This document shows, piece after piece, positions 5,380 to 12,724 of a DNA stretch of 15,182 nt; the stretch's first letter is position 1, and every line of letters starts with the position of its first letter. The stretch spans positions 1 to 15,182 of the forward strand of contig JBARCX010000259.1 of the NCBI GenBank assembly GCA_049794535.1, given 5' to 3'. The stretch is from JBARCX01 sp049794535 (GTDB taxonomy: Bacteria; Pseudomonadota; Gammaproteobacteria; Xanthomonadales; Rhodanobacteraceae). The position numbers and the translations under genes are program-made. Under the pieces are notes generated by a model, which saw only the letters and a list, made by a program, of their open reading frames with translations, was not told where the DNA came from and searched no databases.

Positions 5380-8036
5380 CAGGCCACCTTCGAGAAAATC
5401 AGCCAATCGTTGTCAGGCAGCGGCACGCTGGCCATGGCGTAGCCGCCGCGCGGATTGAGTTCGGCGAACGTCATCCAGGCGGCGTTATTCGTCATGTCGT
5501 AACTGGATACCCAGCAGCCGCAGTTGTTGTACGGCGGTGCCGGTGGTGGATGGCTACCGAGCACGCGGCAACACTGCGGTACTGGGCTCAGCTGGTAGCT
5601 AAAGACCCACTCACCAAAGCGCTGGGCCCAGTGCACCTGCACGCAACCGCTCGCCGCCGGCGGCAACCAGGTCAGAAAGTTGCTGTAGCCTTCTTCGGGA
5701 ATCGTGCAGCTGAAGATGGGACACACCACGATGCCATCGGGTATCGGGTACCACCGCTCACTGATCTGCTCACCGTCCTTGAACATGCGCACACCGTGCG
5801 CCGCACTCGTCGTGAATGGCCAGCATTGCTGCCACTCAGGGTTCTCGCCACTGATGCCGCCATCGGCGCTCACGACGTATTCCGGGCGCATCCCAGCCAC
5901 CGCGAATGCAGCGCGCCTGACATCGGCAATCAGCACGTCACTGGGAGCAAAGTTCTGCGATGCCGTCGCAAACGCGACCGCATATTGCACTCGCGACTGT
6001 AGATCGGAGTACCACTGCACCGATGCTGGACCCACGCCGAGATAATACGTATCGATGATGCCGGGCGCTTCGCGCGCTTCGTTCGTGTTGGCAACGTAGG
6101 CAAACAGCAGTGAGTTGTCCGCCGCGTAGTCGACCGCTTGTGCAACGGCACGCCATGCGGTCACGCTGCCGACCGTATGCGATGGCAGCAATGGGTTTCC
6201 GGTGTAGTCATGCCATACCGTTGTGATGTTCGTATCGGCGCCAGCGATGGCAAACACCAATTCAACGGCGCGGCCTTCCATGCCATTGGGCTGGCTCTGA
6301 CCACCGGTGTCGAGCTGGGCATAGTCGGCGTAAGGAGCAAAGTCGCGAAGACATGCGGCACGCGAGCCGTCCTCGCTGAAGCGCCATTGGCTCGCATACT
6401 TCAGACTGCTGCACACGCCAGGTGCGATGACACCACCGGTCGATGGTGCAGGCATTGCACCCATGTCGATTAGTGTGCCCCCGCGCCAGGCCAGTCGGTC
6501 GGTGCTGTCAGTGCCGCAGATCACCTGTTGTGGATCGAGGCGCAGCGCGCGTTGCGGTATGTCCGCCCACCAGACCCGCAGATACCGGGTCCAGCCGTTG
6601 TGTGTGTAGTCCGCTGGCTGGTCTGCTGGATGATGCGCCAGCAGTACAAGCCGATCAGATAGAGCGCCGCCTGAACCCGCCGTCGTATTGGCCAACACGC
6701 AGGCACCCCACACCAAGGCACCTTCAGGTGCCAGGGCGATCGCACGACCACGGCTAAAGACATGGCGCCCCATCGCGGGTTCTATGTCACTGCTCGTCGG
6801 CGTGGTGGATCGTGGATACGTGAGCCAGCAGTCCCCCACAGCATCTGTGAAAGCGTACAGCGGTGACAGCGGCGCTTCAGCCGATCCCCACGACGCGGGG
6901 TACGTCTCCCATGCCAAGTTGACACTGGCGAAGCCGTGCCAGCTGATCGGCGGGATAGCCGTATCGCTACTCTGCCAGCTCATGTTGCCGGCATGAATCC
7001 AGCGGTCATTGTCGACGATGGTCAGTGCGTAGTAACCGCCGCGATACCCAACATCAACGAGCGCTGATCGACCAAAGTTCGCCGTCAACGGACTGTCCGG
7101 TGTGTTCCACGCGCCGATGGCCGCTCCCGCGCTCGGTGCCTCCGCAAAGAGTTCATACGCAGAATACATATCGGCTCGCGTGAAGCCGGTGAACGGACCG
7201 ACGATCCAGTCGGAGGTGTAGCCTTCTTTGGTTAGCCGATCGTAGGGATTCTGGTACGTCGGCGGATAAGCAGTGCTACTTGGTAACACCGTCCCATTCA
7301 CCGACATCAAGCTTGCATCGATCTCCGCGATCCGTGCGTAACCGCGTAGCCGCAGCGTTGCTGCCTGTGCGCCAGCACCAGCACGTGCGACATTCGCCCC
7401 TTCAAACAATGCTTGCTGATTGGCCGGGTTTTCGTCCGGGTAGTGCTGGACGAAGGGCGCCAGCTCGAGCCGGTACGATTGCCATGCTCCAATCGGCATG
7501 GCCGCGTCAGCATTGACCGCTCCCTGATAGACCGGTCCTTTCGATGGGTAGTAGCAAAGCGGCACCGGTATCGCGAAAGGGTCTGGATATCCGGCGCTGA
7601 TATCTGCGCTCACCAGGACTTCTCCCCACACGCCACCGGCCGTCCAACGCGATGGGTCAAGCCCGGGCGCGAGATTGGCCGCGTCATACGGTCCAGCGCT
7701 CGCATCTGGGATGATCGGAACACCGACACCAAATGGTGAACCCGACCATGCGGGATACACCACGAAACCGCGTGGGATCCACATCGTGGTTGCGGAGATC
7801 TGCTGCGACTCGATGGTGGCCGGCGTTGTGATCTGTACGACCGGCATCGTGCCGTTGAGTAGCCCGCGGATCACTGAGCCATCCGGCATGTTCAGGATGC
7901 GCTGCAAGACCTGTATCCCGCTATCAGCCCTACGCTGCACAAGCTGGCCGGCCAGTTTCCTGGCCATCGCAATCAACGACGGATCCACACCGGGTGGCGC
8001 ATCAAGTATCCACGTGCCCGAGAACACCGACGTCAT
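5379..8036 (-). CDS. Very large beta-rich virion protein, unrecognised (885 aa)
   Basis: This is by far the largest gene here and I cannot assign a family. The first about 60 residues are helical (IAMARKLAGQLVQRR), and the rest is Trp/Tyr/Gly/Pro-rich and beta-like. Strand-turn units recur, for example YALTIVDNDRWIHAGN, AIALAPEGALVWGACV, WRFSEDGSRAACLRD and WVFSYQLSPVPQCC, which suggests one or more beta-propellers. Cys residues cluster near the end (including 822, 823, 839, 841). No tape-measure-like long coiled coil, no lysozyme or pectin-lyase motif, and no signal peptide is visible. SD is weak and the start lies six bases after the previous stop; its end overlaps the next start (TGATG). 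A large tail-tip or tailspike-like protein, or a giant propeller scaffold, are possible; none is established. Confidence 0.85.
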   Translation of the reverse strand: MTSVFSGTWILDAPPGVDPSLIAMARKLAGQLVQRRADSGIQVLQRILNMPDGSVIRGLLNGTMPVVQITTPATIESQQISATTMWIPRGFVVYPAWSGSPFGVGVPIIPDASAGPYDAANLAPGLDPSRWTAGGVWGEVLVSADISAGYPDPFAIPVPLCYYPSKGPVYQGAVNADAAMPIGAWQSYRLELAPFVQHYPDENPANQQALFEGANVARAGAGAQAATLRLRGYARIAEIDASLMSVNGTVLPSSTAYPPTYQNPYDRLTKEGYTSDWIVGPFTGFTRADMYSAYELFAEAPSAGAAIGAWNTPDSPLTANFGRSALVDVGYRGGYYALTIVDNDRWIHAGNMSWQSSDTAIPPISWHGFASVNLAWETYPASWGSAEAPLSPLYAFTDAVGDCWLTYPRSTTPTSSDIEPAMGRHVFSRGRAIALAPEGALVWGACVLANTTAGSGGALSDRLVLLAHHPADQPADYTHNGWTRYLRVWWADIPQRALRLDPQQVICGTDSTDRLAWRGGTLIDMGAMPAPSTGGVIAPGVCSSLKYASQWRFSEDGSRAACLRDFAPYADYAQLDTGGQSQPNGMEGRAVELVFAIAGADTNITTVWHDYTGNPLLPSHTVGSVTAWRAVAQAVDYAADNSLLFAYVANTNEAREAPGIIDTYYLGVGPASVQWYSDLQSRVQYAVAFATASQNFAPSDVLIADVRRAAFAVAGMRPEYVVSADGGISGENPEWQQCWPFTTSAAHGVRMFKDGEQISERWYPIPDGIVVCPIFSCTIPEEGYSNFLTWLPPAASGCVQVHWAQRFGEWVFSYQLSPVPQCCRVLGSHPPPAPPYNNCGCWVSSYDMTNNAAWMTFAELNPRGGYAMASVPLPDNDWLIFSKVA

Positions 8037-8042
8037 GGCAGA

Positions 8043-8639
8043 TCAGTCAGCCGGCATCGCTGCGAAGTTGTACTGCACCTGGAGCGTGCTACCAGGATTG
8101 AGCGAGTTGGCTATTCCAAACAAAGCAGCAGCAGTCAACTCTCCGGCGACGGCCGACTTCGCCGGTGCATTCGCAATCATGCCTGCACCAGTAATCGTCA
8201 CGGCTGCCGCACCGACGGTGAACGTCGCCACCGCGACACTATTGCTCATGGTCTGCGCGGCCGAGTTGCCGTTCGGTACCCACTGCACGCGGGTCGGCTG
8301 CGTATAGCCGGTGTACTCGCCTTGTGTCTCCGCGAACGTTGCGGCTGTGAGCGCAGACGATGGCGCTACGTTGTTGGTAAACGGTGCAATGTAGAAACCA
8401 GGCGGGGGTGCGCCGTTGTTGAAGTAACAGGACAGAATCGCATCCAGGCCTTCCAATGCCGCTGTGTTGTGGTCAGACACCATGGGCGAACCATCAACAC
8501 TGTGCCCAAAGATGCCGCCCATGACGATCTTCTGCTTGGGAAAGTACAGACCGTTGATCGTCTTCTCGTATTGGAAGTTGCGCATGGCGCGCGCGAACTC
8601 AGCCAGAAAACGCGGAAGTATCTGCATAGGGTTCACCAT
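8043..8639 (-). CDS. Virion structural protein, tail/fibre associated (198 aa)
   Basis: A longer frame exists from a TTG at 8693, but I choose ATG at 8639. It has AAAAGG just upstream and overlaps the zinc-ribbon stop as ATGGTGA, while the TTG start lies deep inside that gene. Residues 1-60 are basic and partly helical (QILPRFLAEFARAMRNFQYEK). Residues 60-198 form a beta-rich domain with the lines GFYIAPFTNNVAP, TGYTQPTRVQW, AGMIANAPAKSAVAGELTAAALF and GSTLQVQYNF. This layout is common in phage structural proteins whose capping domain lies near fibres. There is one Cys. It ends six bases before the 885-aa gene. The precise location in the virion is unknown. Confidence 0.8.
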   Translation of the reverse strand: MVNPMQILPRFLAEFARAMRNFQYEKTINGLYFPKQKIVMGGIFGHSVDGSPMVSDHNTAALEGLDAILSCYFNNGAPPPGFYIAPFTNNVAPSSALTAATFAETQGEYTGYTQPTRVQWVPNGNSAAQTMSNSVAVATFTVGAAAVTITGAGMIANAPAKSAVAGELTAAALFGIANSLNPGSTLQVQYNFAAMPAD

Positions 8640-8821
8640 TTGCCTTTTGGACAGGTTGATTTCTGGAACTTCGTCTTGTTGAGCAGAGGGCAACCGCAGG
8701 CCTTACAGACTTCGGTGTGGATGGCTGGAAGCTCAGTGCGGTAATCACACGCACGGCAAAGCGCGCGGCGTTTCTCAACGACGTCGTCTGGCGCTGTTTC
8801 CAGCGCCTTGATAAGAGCCAT
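8633..8821 (-). CDS. Small zinc-ribbon protein (62 aa)
   Basis: The sequence holds Cys22-x-x-Cys25, then Cys39-x-x-Cys42-x-Cys44, and Cys57-P-K-G-K-W at the very end. The two CxxC knuckles about 14 residues apart would bind one zinc ion, with the late CPxGKW motif as an extra conserved end. Small proteins with this layout (DUF6171-like, by pattern) recur in tailed phages near structural genes; their role is unknown. Residues 1-20 are a charged helix. ATG follows a weak SD (GAGA) and a seven-base gap from the previous stop. Its stop is nested in the next start (ATGGTGA), tying the two genes together. It could be an assembly chaperone or a nucleic-acid-binding protein packaged in the virion; neither is shown here. 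Confidence 0.8.
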   Translation of the reverse strand: MALIKALETAPDDVVEKRRALCRACDYRTELPAIHTEVCKACGCPLLNKTKFQKSTCPKGKW

Positions 8822-8828
8822 GGGAATC

Positions 8829-10130
8829 TCAGTTATTGATGACGGTAGCGATAGCCGAGTCGGTCATCGCCAGACCTGACTGGCGACCACCACGACCGCT
8901 GACGATGTAGCGACTCAAACCGTCTTGCTGTACGAACGCTGCAGCGGCCTGGTCGTAGATCGGATAGGCAAACACTTCGCTTAGCGGGATCACACCTTCC
9001 AGCGTGCCGGCATACGGCACACCGTCGTTACCTACCCAAACCGGTACCGGCGTGAGCACGCGTTCCATACGGAGCACTTCCGACGGCACCATGACCATAG
9101 AACCTGGGATGACTCCCTCATTCGACACTACCGATGGCTTGGCTGTTTCAAGGGAGTCGCCTTGCCAGACGTACGTCTTCTGCGTTGTCCCCACAAAGAC
9201 CAGGAACTGCTCCGATTCCGGAGCAGCAATCATGGTGATGTCATCAGCAAATGGAGCGAAGTTGAACGTGGGACGGTAGAGCCCGTAGTACATCGCTTCC
9301 GACCAGATCAGATATCGCCCTAACGCGCCAAAGAGACGTCCCGCCTTCGCAAATAGGTGCGTGGCTGCTGGGAACGGTTCACAGAACTGGGTCGTCAGCG
9401 AACGGCCGCGCGCACCTGCACCGACGAGAAAGGTTGCTGCGCCAGGTACGGCGGAACCAGCGTACTGAAGCTGATCGCCGTTGGACCCTGTGACATAGAC
9501 GCGTGCCTCCGTAGCCGCACTATCTTCCGATGTCGGAATGGCACCAATCAGGATGCCGCCACCTTCCGGCACATCCACGAATACGGTATCGGGTGCCCCA
9601 CCCTCTTCGCGTTCCGCACTAGCGAACGTCATGGTGATGCCGTGGCGGCCACCGAAGAGACCGCCGTTAGCGATGGGCGTTACCGTGAACGATGGCAGAG
9701 GTGTTTCAACACCTAGCGGTGAGGTCTCGCCAAGCAGATTGATTTGCCCGGTCTGCACGCCGTTCGACCAGCGTATGCGTTGAGCAACCAGCTCATAACT
9801 CACGTCGCTGCCGTTGAGATCGGTGACCAACGGCGTCAGTGCACCGTTTGGGTCAAGCCGGTAGAGCTTGTTGCTGTCGGCGACCAGGGCAAAGGCCAGC
9901 ACCTTGTGTGACCAAAGGGAATGCGCATTGAGCAATGCTGCGAGCTGGCTATAGCCGGCTCGCCGACTCAGTACACCGTCCTTGTCGATCTCAACGTTAT
10001 CGGCGTGGCGCACATGATCTTCACCAAGCTTCGTCTCGTGACTGCGGTTATCGACACCGCCATTGAAGCGCAGCGGCGCGTAACCGTCCTCTTGCCCAGA
10101 CGATGGCATGTTGTTGGTCGGAGGCGGCAT
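8829..10130 (-). CDS. Propeller-like tail/stopper protein, phage stabilisation type (433 aa)
   Basis: The protein has the character of DNA-packaging stabiliser or tail-tube proteins (P22 gp10 type) and of the propeller-like proteins that replace them in many podoviruses. Early residues contain NGGVDNRSHETKLGEDHVRHADNVE and the line GVLSRRAGYSQLA, a widespread opening in this group. Repeated WSHKVLAFALVADSNKLYRLDPNG-type strand pairs follow, then a long beta-rich body. Visible sheets include YLIWSEAMYYGLYRPTFNFAPF, EQFLVFVGTTQKTYVWQGD and VPVWVGNDGVPYAGTLEGV, each typical of a blade. Length suits the family. The start is nine bases after the 48-aa ORF with no clear SD; the Met at residue 8 is a possible alternative. 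Next to the adaptor-like gene it would close the portal channel. The stabilisation role is inferred. Confidence 0.78.
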   Translation of the reverse strand: MPPPTNNMPSSGQEDGYAPLRFNGGVDNRSHETKLGEDHVRHADNVEIDKDGVLSRRAGYSQLAALLNAHSLWSHKVLAFALVADSNKLYRLDPNGALTPLVTDLNGSDVSYELVAQRIRWSNGVQTGQINLLGETSPLGVETPLPSFTVTPIANGGLFGGRHGITMTFASAEREEGGAPDTVFVDVPEGGGILIGAIPTSEDSAATEARVYVTGSNGDQLQYAGSAVPGAATFLVGAGARGRSLTTQFCEPFPAATHLFAKAGRLFGALGRYLIWSEAMYYGLYRPTFNFAPFADDITMIAAPESEQFLVFVGTTQKTYVWQGDSLETAKPSVVSNEGVIPGSMVMVPSEVLRMERVLTPVPVWVGNDGVPYAGTLEGVIPLSEVFAYPIYDQAAAAFVQQDGLSRYIVSGRGGRQSGLAMTDSAIATVINN

Positions 10131-10139
10131 GTCGTTAGA

Positions 10140-10286
10140 TCACTCGTAGATCGTGTGAATCGGCTGAGCTGTGATCACCAGATATGTTGCTGGACGCTCA
10201 ACGACTACGACTGGATTGACGCCTACAGGCGCGATCACTTCTCTTGGCATCGAACAAACGATGATCTCGGTCGCTTCCTGACTCAT
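10140..10286 (-). CDS. Small overlapping ORF, unknown (48 aa)
   Basis: An ATG at 10286 overlaps the previous stop as ATGA and opens 48 codons to TGA. The peptide starts MSQEATEIIVCSMPRE, continues with a Val-rich stretch (VGVNPVVVVERPATYLVI), and ends TAQPIHTIYE. Without it the 152-base gap would be the largest in the operon, and the four-base overlap is a standard coupled-gene junction. The alternating Val/Ile pattern suggests a small beta protein. There is no independent SD, so translation would depend on coupling. I do not recognise it. Confidence 0.6.
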   Translation of the reverse strand: MSQEATEIIVCSMPREVIAPVGVNPVVVVERPATYLVITAQPIHTIYE

Positions 10287-10897
10287 GGCGCCGGTGCCGG
10301 CTGCGTCACTGACGTGATCACATTGACGTTCCCGTAGGCCAACCGGGTGACCACGCCTGTCGGCGACGTGAGGAAGAGATCGTACATACCCTGCTGAAAC
10401 AGCAGCGCCAAGGTCTGTGCAGGCGTGGCTGCTAACGTTATTTCACCCGTCGCGACATCCAAGGTGACACCACCATTGGCAGTGCTCAGCTCGAGCAGGA
10501 TGTTGGGGTTCGCTGCGCTGGCGCGCACCTGAAGGTCCGCCGTGTACCCGGTCAGATTTGTCAACGGTAGATTCGTCAGGATGCCATTGCCTAAGTACGG
10601 CTCCTGGTCGAACCCTGTATTCACATCGAGCGCCAGCGTGTTGGCATCCATCACCGTCGCGTACCAAGGCTTACATCCGTACGGACCATCGGTGTTCAAC
10701 GCACGGGGAATGCGCACGTTGGTAACCCACACCGGCACACGACCGGTAATACCGTGATTGGCCACCGTGACAATGGTCGGCCAGCCAGGTTGCACCGCCG
10801 AAATGGGCTGGTGGATGGGTGGCGTACCGAGCCACTGGTAGACGTACTGGAAGCTCGTACCCGTGAAGATCGTCAGATCGTGCTGCAGCGATGGCAT
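10283..10897 (-). CDS. Beta-sandwich virion structural protein (204 aa)
   Basis: This resembles a type common in phage tail and baseplate operons. Residues 1-30 begin a strand pair (FTGTSFQYVYQWLG). Residues 40-93 look like an inserted phage domain with the pattern VTVANHGITGRVPVWV and ATVMDANTLALDV. Residues 117-195 resume the first fold with the lines YTADLQVRASA, GVTLDVATGEITL, YDLFLTSPTGVVTRLAYG. This domain is usually on fibre- or baseplate-attached proteins and is thought to build a small beta-sandwich at tail or fibre attachment sites. There is one Cys (75) and no signal peptide. SD AAGGA overlaps the stop of the adaptor-like gene. Its own stop overlaps the next start (ATGA). The exact role is unknown; a connector or fibre-attachment protein is likely. 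Confidence 0.78.
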   Translation of the reverse strand: MPSLQHDLTIFTGTSFQYVYQWLGTPPIHQPISAVQPGWPTIVTVANHGITGRVPVWVTNVRIPRALNTDGPYGCKPWYATVMDANTLALDVNTGFDQEPYLGNGILTNLPLTNLTGYTADLQVRASAANPNILLELSTANGGVTLDVATGEITLAATPAQTLALLFQQGMYDLFLTSPTGVVTRLAYGNVNVITSVTQPAPAP

Positions 10898-10906
10898 GGA
10901 GCGTCC

Positions 10907-11617
10907 TTAAAACATGCGCGCGAAGCGTTCGCGCGGCGGCGTGTCGGCCCAGCGACGCATTTCGTGCAAGCTTGGGCGCGCACCAAACCGCTGTTCAAAC
11001 AGCGCAAGGTGATTATTCGAACGGTTCTCGTCGAAGTTCTCGCCGTCCTTTTTCAGGTAGGCCTCATGGGCGGCCCAATGCTTGAGCTCTTCGGCGTCCG
11101 GTTGATTGATGATCGACTTGTCGCCCGGTTCCCGCATCAGCTCTGTGTCAAGCGGCCCCCGCCATAGCCGAAGCCGCAGCGTGTCGGCAGCCATCGGCAA
11201 AGGCCACAGTTGCACTACCTTCTGCGCCAGGTCGACGATCAGGTACCGCGGTTGCCCTATTTCCAAGCGCACCGTATCCCAGCCCATTTCCATCCGATCC
11301 ATGTCATCGCTGCTGACCAGCCGAAGCTTGTAGGGAGCAGTCAACATGGCAGCGGATCGAATGGCGATGATCGAGGCGTGCAGCCGAATGCGTCCCGATT
11401 GCGGCATGGAGGTGGGCGGTGTTGCGGGTGCCACCACGTCGTAAGCGCAGACACTTGGCTCGTTGTCAGCATCCGTGCGCATCAAGCGAGCACGCAGGCA
11501 AGCCTCGCGCACCGCATTGTTCAGATACCGCGTGAGCTCCAGCGTCGACCATTGATACGGTTCGACCTCATCACTCAGCATCTGGCGCAGGGACTGGAGC
11601 AGCTCGCCAAGAGTCAC
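10907..11617 (-). CDS. Head-tail adaptor-like protein (236 aa)
   Basis: The N-terminal segment matches the pattern of phage adaptor proteins that dock under the portal. A helix TLGELLQSLRQMLSD is followed by the Y21-Q-W-S-x-x-E-L-x-x-Y-L-N-N-A line and an Arg-rich helix. The middle (about 50-165) is beta-rich with Y-K-L-R-L-V and P-R-Y-L-I-V-D strands. The C-terminal third is helical: HWAAHEAYLKKDGE, then an Asn/Glu-rich helix containing LFEQRF, ending in Arg-rich residues. The last part fits the usual helical-bundle end of adaptors. The start codon is GTG, with AGGA about ten bases upstream; no ATG is nearer. Its place after the capsid genes and before the stopper-like gene supports a connector role. 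A P22 gp4-type or DUF6682-type adaptor is the likely relationship, by pattern only. Confidence 0.78.
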   Translation of the reverse strand: MTLGELLQSLRQMLSDEVEPYQWSTLELTRYLNNAVREACLRARLMRTDADNEPSVCAYDVVAPATPPTSMPQSGRIRLHASIIAIRSAAMLTAPYKLRLVSSDDMDRMEMGWDTVRLEIGQPRYLIVDLAQKVVQLWPLPMAADTLRLRLWRGPLDTELMREPGDKSIINQPDAEELKHWAAHEAYLKKDGENFDENRSNNHLALFEQRFGARPSLHEMRRWADTPPRERFARMF

Positions 11618-11623
11618 GGTCTG

Positions 11624-12088
11624 TTATTCCTGCAAGGCTTCTTTGGCCATATCCAGCGTGGACTGGAGAAGCTCCGTCACGTTCTTCCGTGGCTTGGCGT
11701 TGGCGTTTTCTAGCGCGAGCGCAGCCTTCACTACGTCGAGTGACGAGACAGAGCCGACAGCGGTGCTTATCGATGTCGCGGCACCTTTAAGCAACTCAGC
11801 TGCTTCCGCCAATATCTCTGCCGAGAAAACAGGCTCTGCGCTCTTCACCGGTACGGGCTTGGGATCAGGGTTACGCGTTAGCTCGGGTACCACTTCGTGG
11901 CTTTCGTCGTAGTGGTAGAACGCGTCGCTGGCCATGAGAACTTCAGCGTGCGACTCGACGTTCACCTCAGCAACGAAATGCGTCTTACCGTGCTTGTCCT
12001 TGACCGGTGCAAACGGATAGAGCTCGCCATGCACGTGGACATTGCGTGGCTTGCCGTCACGCGGCTTGATCGTGGATCCAATCTTCAT
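11624..12088 (-). CDS. Small head-tail module protein, unknown role (154 aa)
   Basis: Residues 1-65 look like a small folded domain. It contains VHVHGELYPFAPV, then HFVAEVN and a run of His/Glu/Asp residues up to about 67. Phage structural operons often carry such short domains, in which an aromatic pair is followed by a strand and then a His-containing helix. Residues 68-85 are a Pro/Lys/Asp-rich linker. Residues 88-154 are predicted mainly helical (EILAEAAELLKGAA and ELLQSTLDMAKEALQE), which could mediate oligomerisation. There is no Cys or membrane segment. ATG has a weak CAGGT SD nine bases upstream and follows the terminator hairpin. It ends six bases before the adaptor-like gene. The function is unknown; a head-completion or assembly cofactor is only a guess from position. 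Confidence 0.78.
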   Translation of the reverse strand: MKIGSTIKPRDGKPRNVHVHGELYPFAPVKDKHGKTHFVAEVNVESHAEVLMASDAFYHYDESHEVVPELTRNPDPKPVPVKSAEPVFSAEILAEAAELLKGAATSISTAVGSVSSLDVVKAALALENANAKPRKNVTELLQSTLDMAKEALQE

Positions 12089-12106
12089 GGGATGTACCTG
12101 GTGGGG

Positions 12107-12135
12107 AAAAGACGCCGGGGTGATAGCACCCCGGC
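12107..12135 (-). terminator. Rho-independent terminator after the decoration gene
   Basis: A perfect 9-bp GC-rich stem (arms 12114-12122 and 12127-12135, loop of four bases) is followed on the minus strand by GTCTTTT. It lies in the 64-base gap between the 159-aa gene and the next gene. Phages commonly end highly expressed head-gene transcripts this way, with read-through into the connector genes. The U-tract is short, so termination is probably incomplete. Confidence 0.68.
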
Positions 12136-12152
12136 AAAGGTCACCGCGTCAG

Positions 12153-12632
12153 TCAGTAGCCCGGGTTGTTGTCAGTATCGACATCCGTACGGAACGGACG
12201 GAACACCAGGTCGGCAATGATTTCGCCCGCGGCGGCCAAGGTGGCAACGGCCGCGGTCAGCGTAATGAAGATCGGCGTTGGCGCGGTTTCCGAACCCGTG
12301 GCGCCAGCCAGCAGCAACGTGCCGGCTTGAGCCGACTGAGCAGCACCACCAGCCTTCGCAGCCTGGATGGATGCCGCAGCACCCACGATGCCTACCGTGT
12401 ACTGAGCCGTCGGCGCAGCATTCGTATCGATGGCTGGGATCTGCAAGCTGGACAGCTGCGGTACCAGGAACATGTTCGCCGGAACCACGCCGATCTGGAT
12501 CTGGTCGCCATTCAAGGCTGCGGCTGGGAACTGCGTCGGATCGGCCAAGTTGGTGACTTGGCGATCGAGGTACAGCGCACCGCTCGCAAGCGGCGTTACT
12601 GCCCCGACCATCTTTGGGTTGGTGTACTGCAT
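12153..12632 (-). CDS. Candidate head decoration or minor capsid protein (159 aa)
   Basis: I do not recognise the family with certainty. The protein is Ala/Gly/Thr-rich with alternating hydrophobic stretches that suggest mostly beta structure, and it has no Cys, no Trp, and no signal peptide. Opening residues (MQYTNPKMVGAV) are followed by LDRQVTNL and a Pro/Leu-rich middle; the C-terminus is acidic and ends DVDTDNNPGY. Size, low charge, and a place just after the capsid gene are typical of head decoration or cement proteins, which bind the outer capsid surface. That role is inferred from context. SD AGAGGA lies eight bases before ATG. The gene sits alone between two strong hairpins, which suggests it has its own dosage control. 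A minor head or head-completion protein is the alternative. Confidence 0.8.
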   Translation of the reverse strand: MQYTNPKMVGAVTPLASGALYLDRQVTNLADPTQFPAAALNGDQIQIGVVPANMFLVPQLSSLQIPAIDTNAAPTAQYTVGIVGAAASIQAAKAGGAAQSAQAGTLLLAGATGSETAPTPIFITLTAAVATLAAAGEIIADLVFRPFRTDVDTDNNPGY

Positions 12633-12653
12633 GATTCAATCCTCTTGGAGCTT

Positions 12654-12689
12654 AAAAGCGGACGTGGCCGCTGGGTTCCAGCGGCCACG
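12654..12689 (-). terminator. Strong hairpin after the capsid gene
   Basis: A perfect 12-bp inverted repeat (arms 12663-12674 and 12678-12689) encloses a three-base loop. On the minus strand it is followed, after about five bases, by TTTT. It lies between the capsid stop and the SD of the next gene. The short, displaced T run makes it a partial terminator or an mRNA 3'-end stabiliser rather than a full stop. Either role would raise capsid mRNA relative to downstream genes. Confidence 0.6.
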
Positions 12690-12724
12690 CATTGCATTGC
12701 CGTTAGGCGATTCGAGACGAGCGC

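Noticed and set aside
5373..8307. Plus-strand open frames of about 110 and 210 codons opposite the 885-aa and 198-aa genes
   Set aside because: They are fully antisense to a continuous large gene, without recognisable domains or ribosome sites.
8640..8693. N-terminal extension of the 198-aa gene from a TTG
   Set aside because: It would overlap the zinc-ribbon gene by 61 bases, whereas ATG at 8639 has an SD and the normal coupled overlap.
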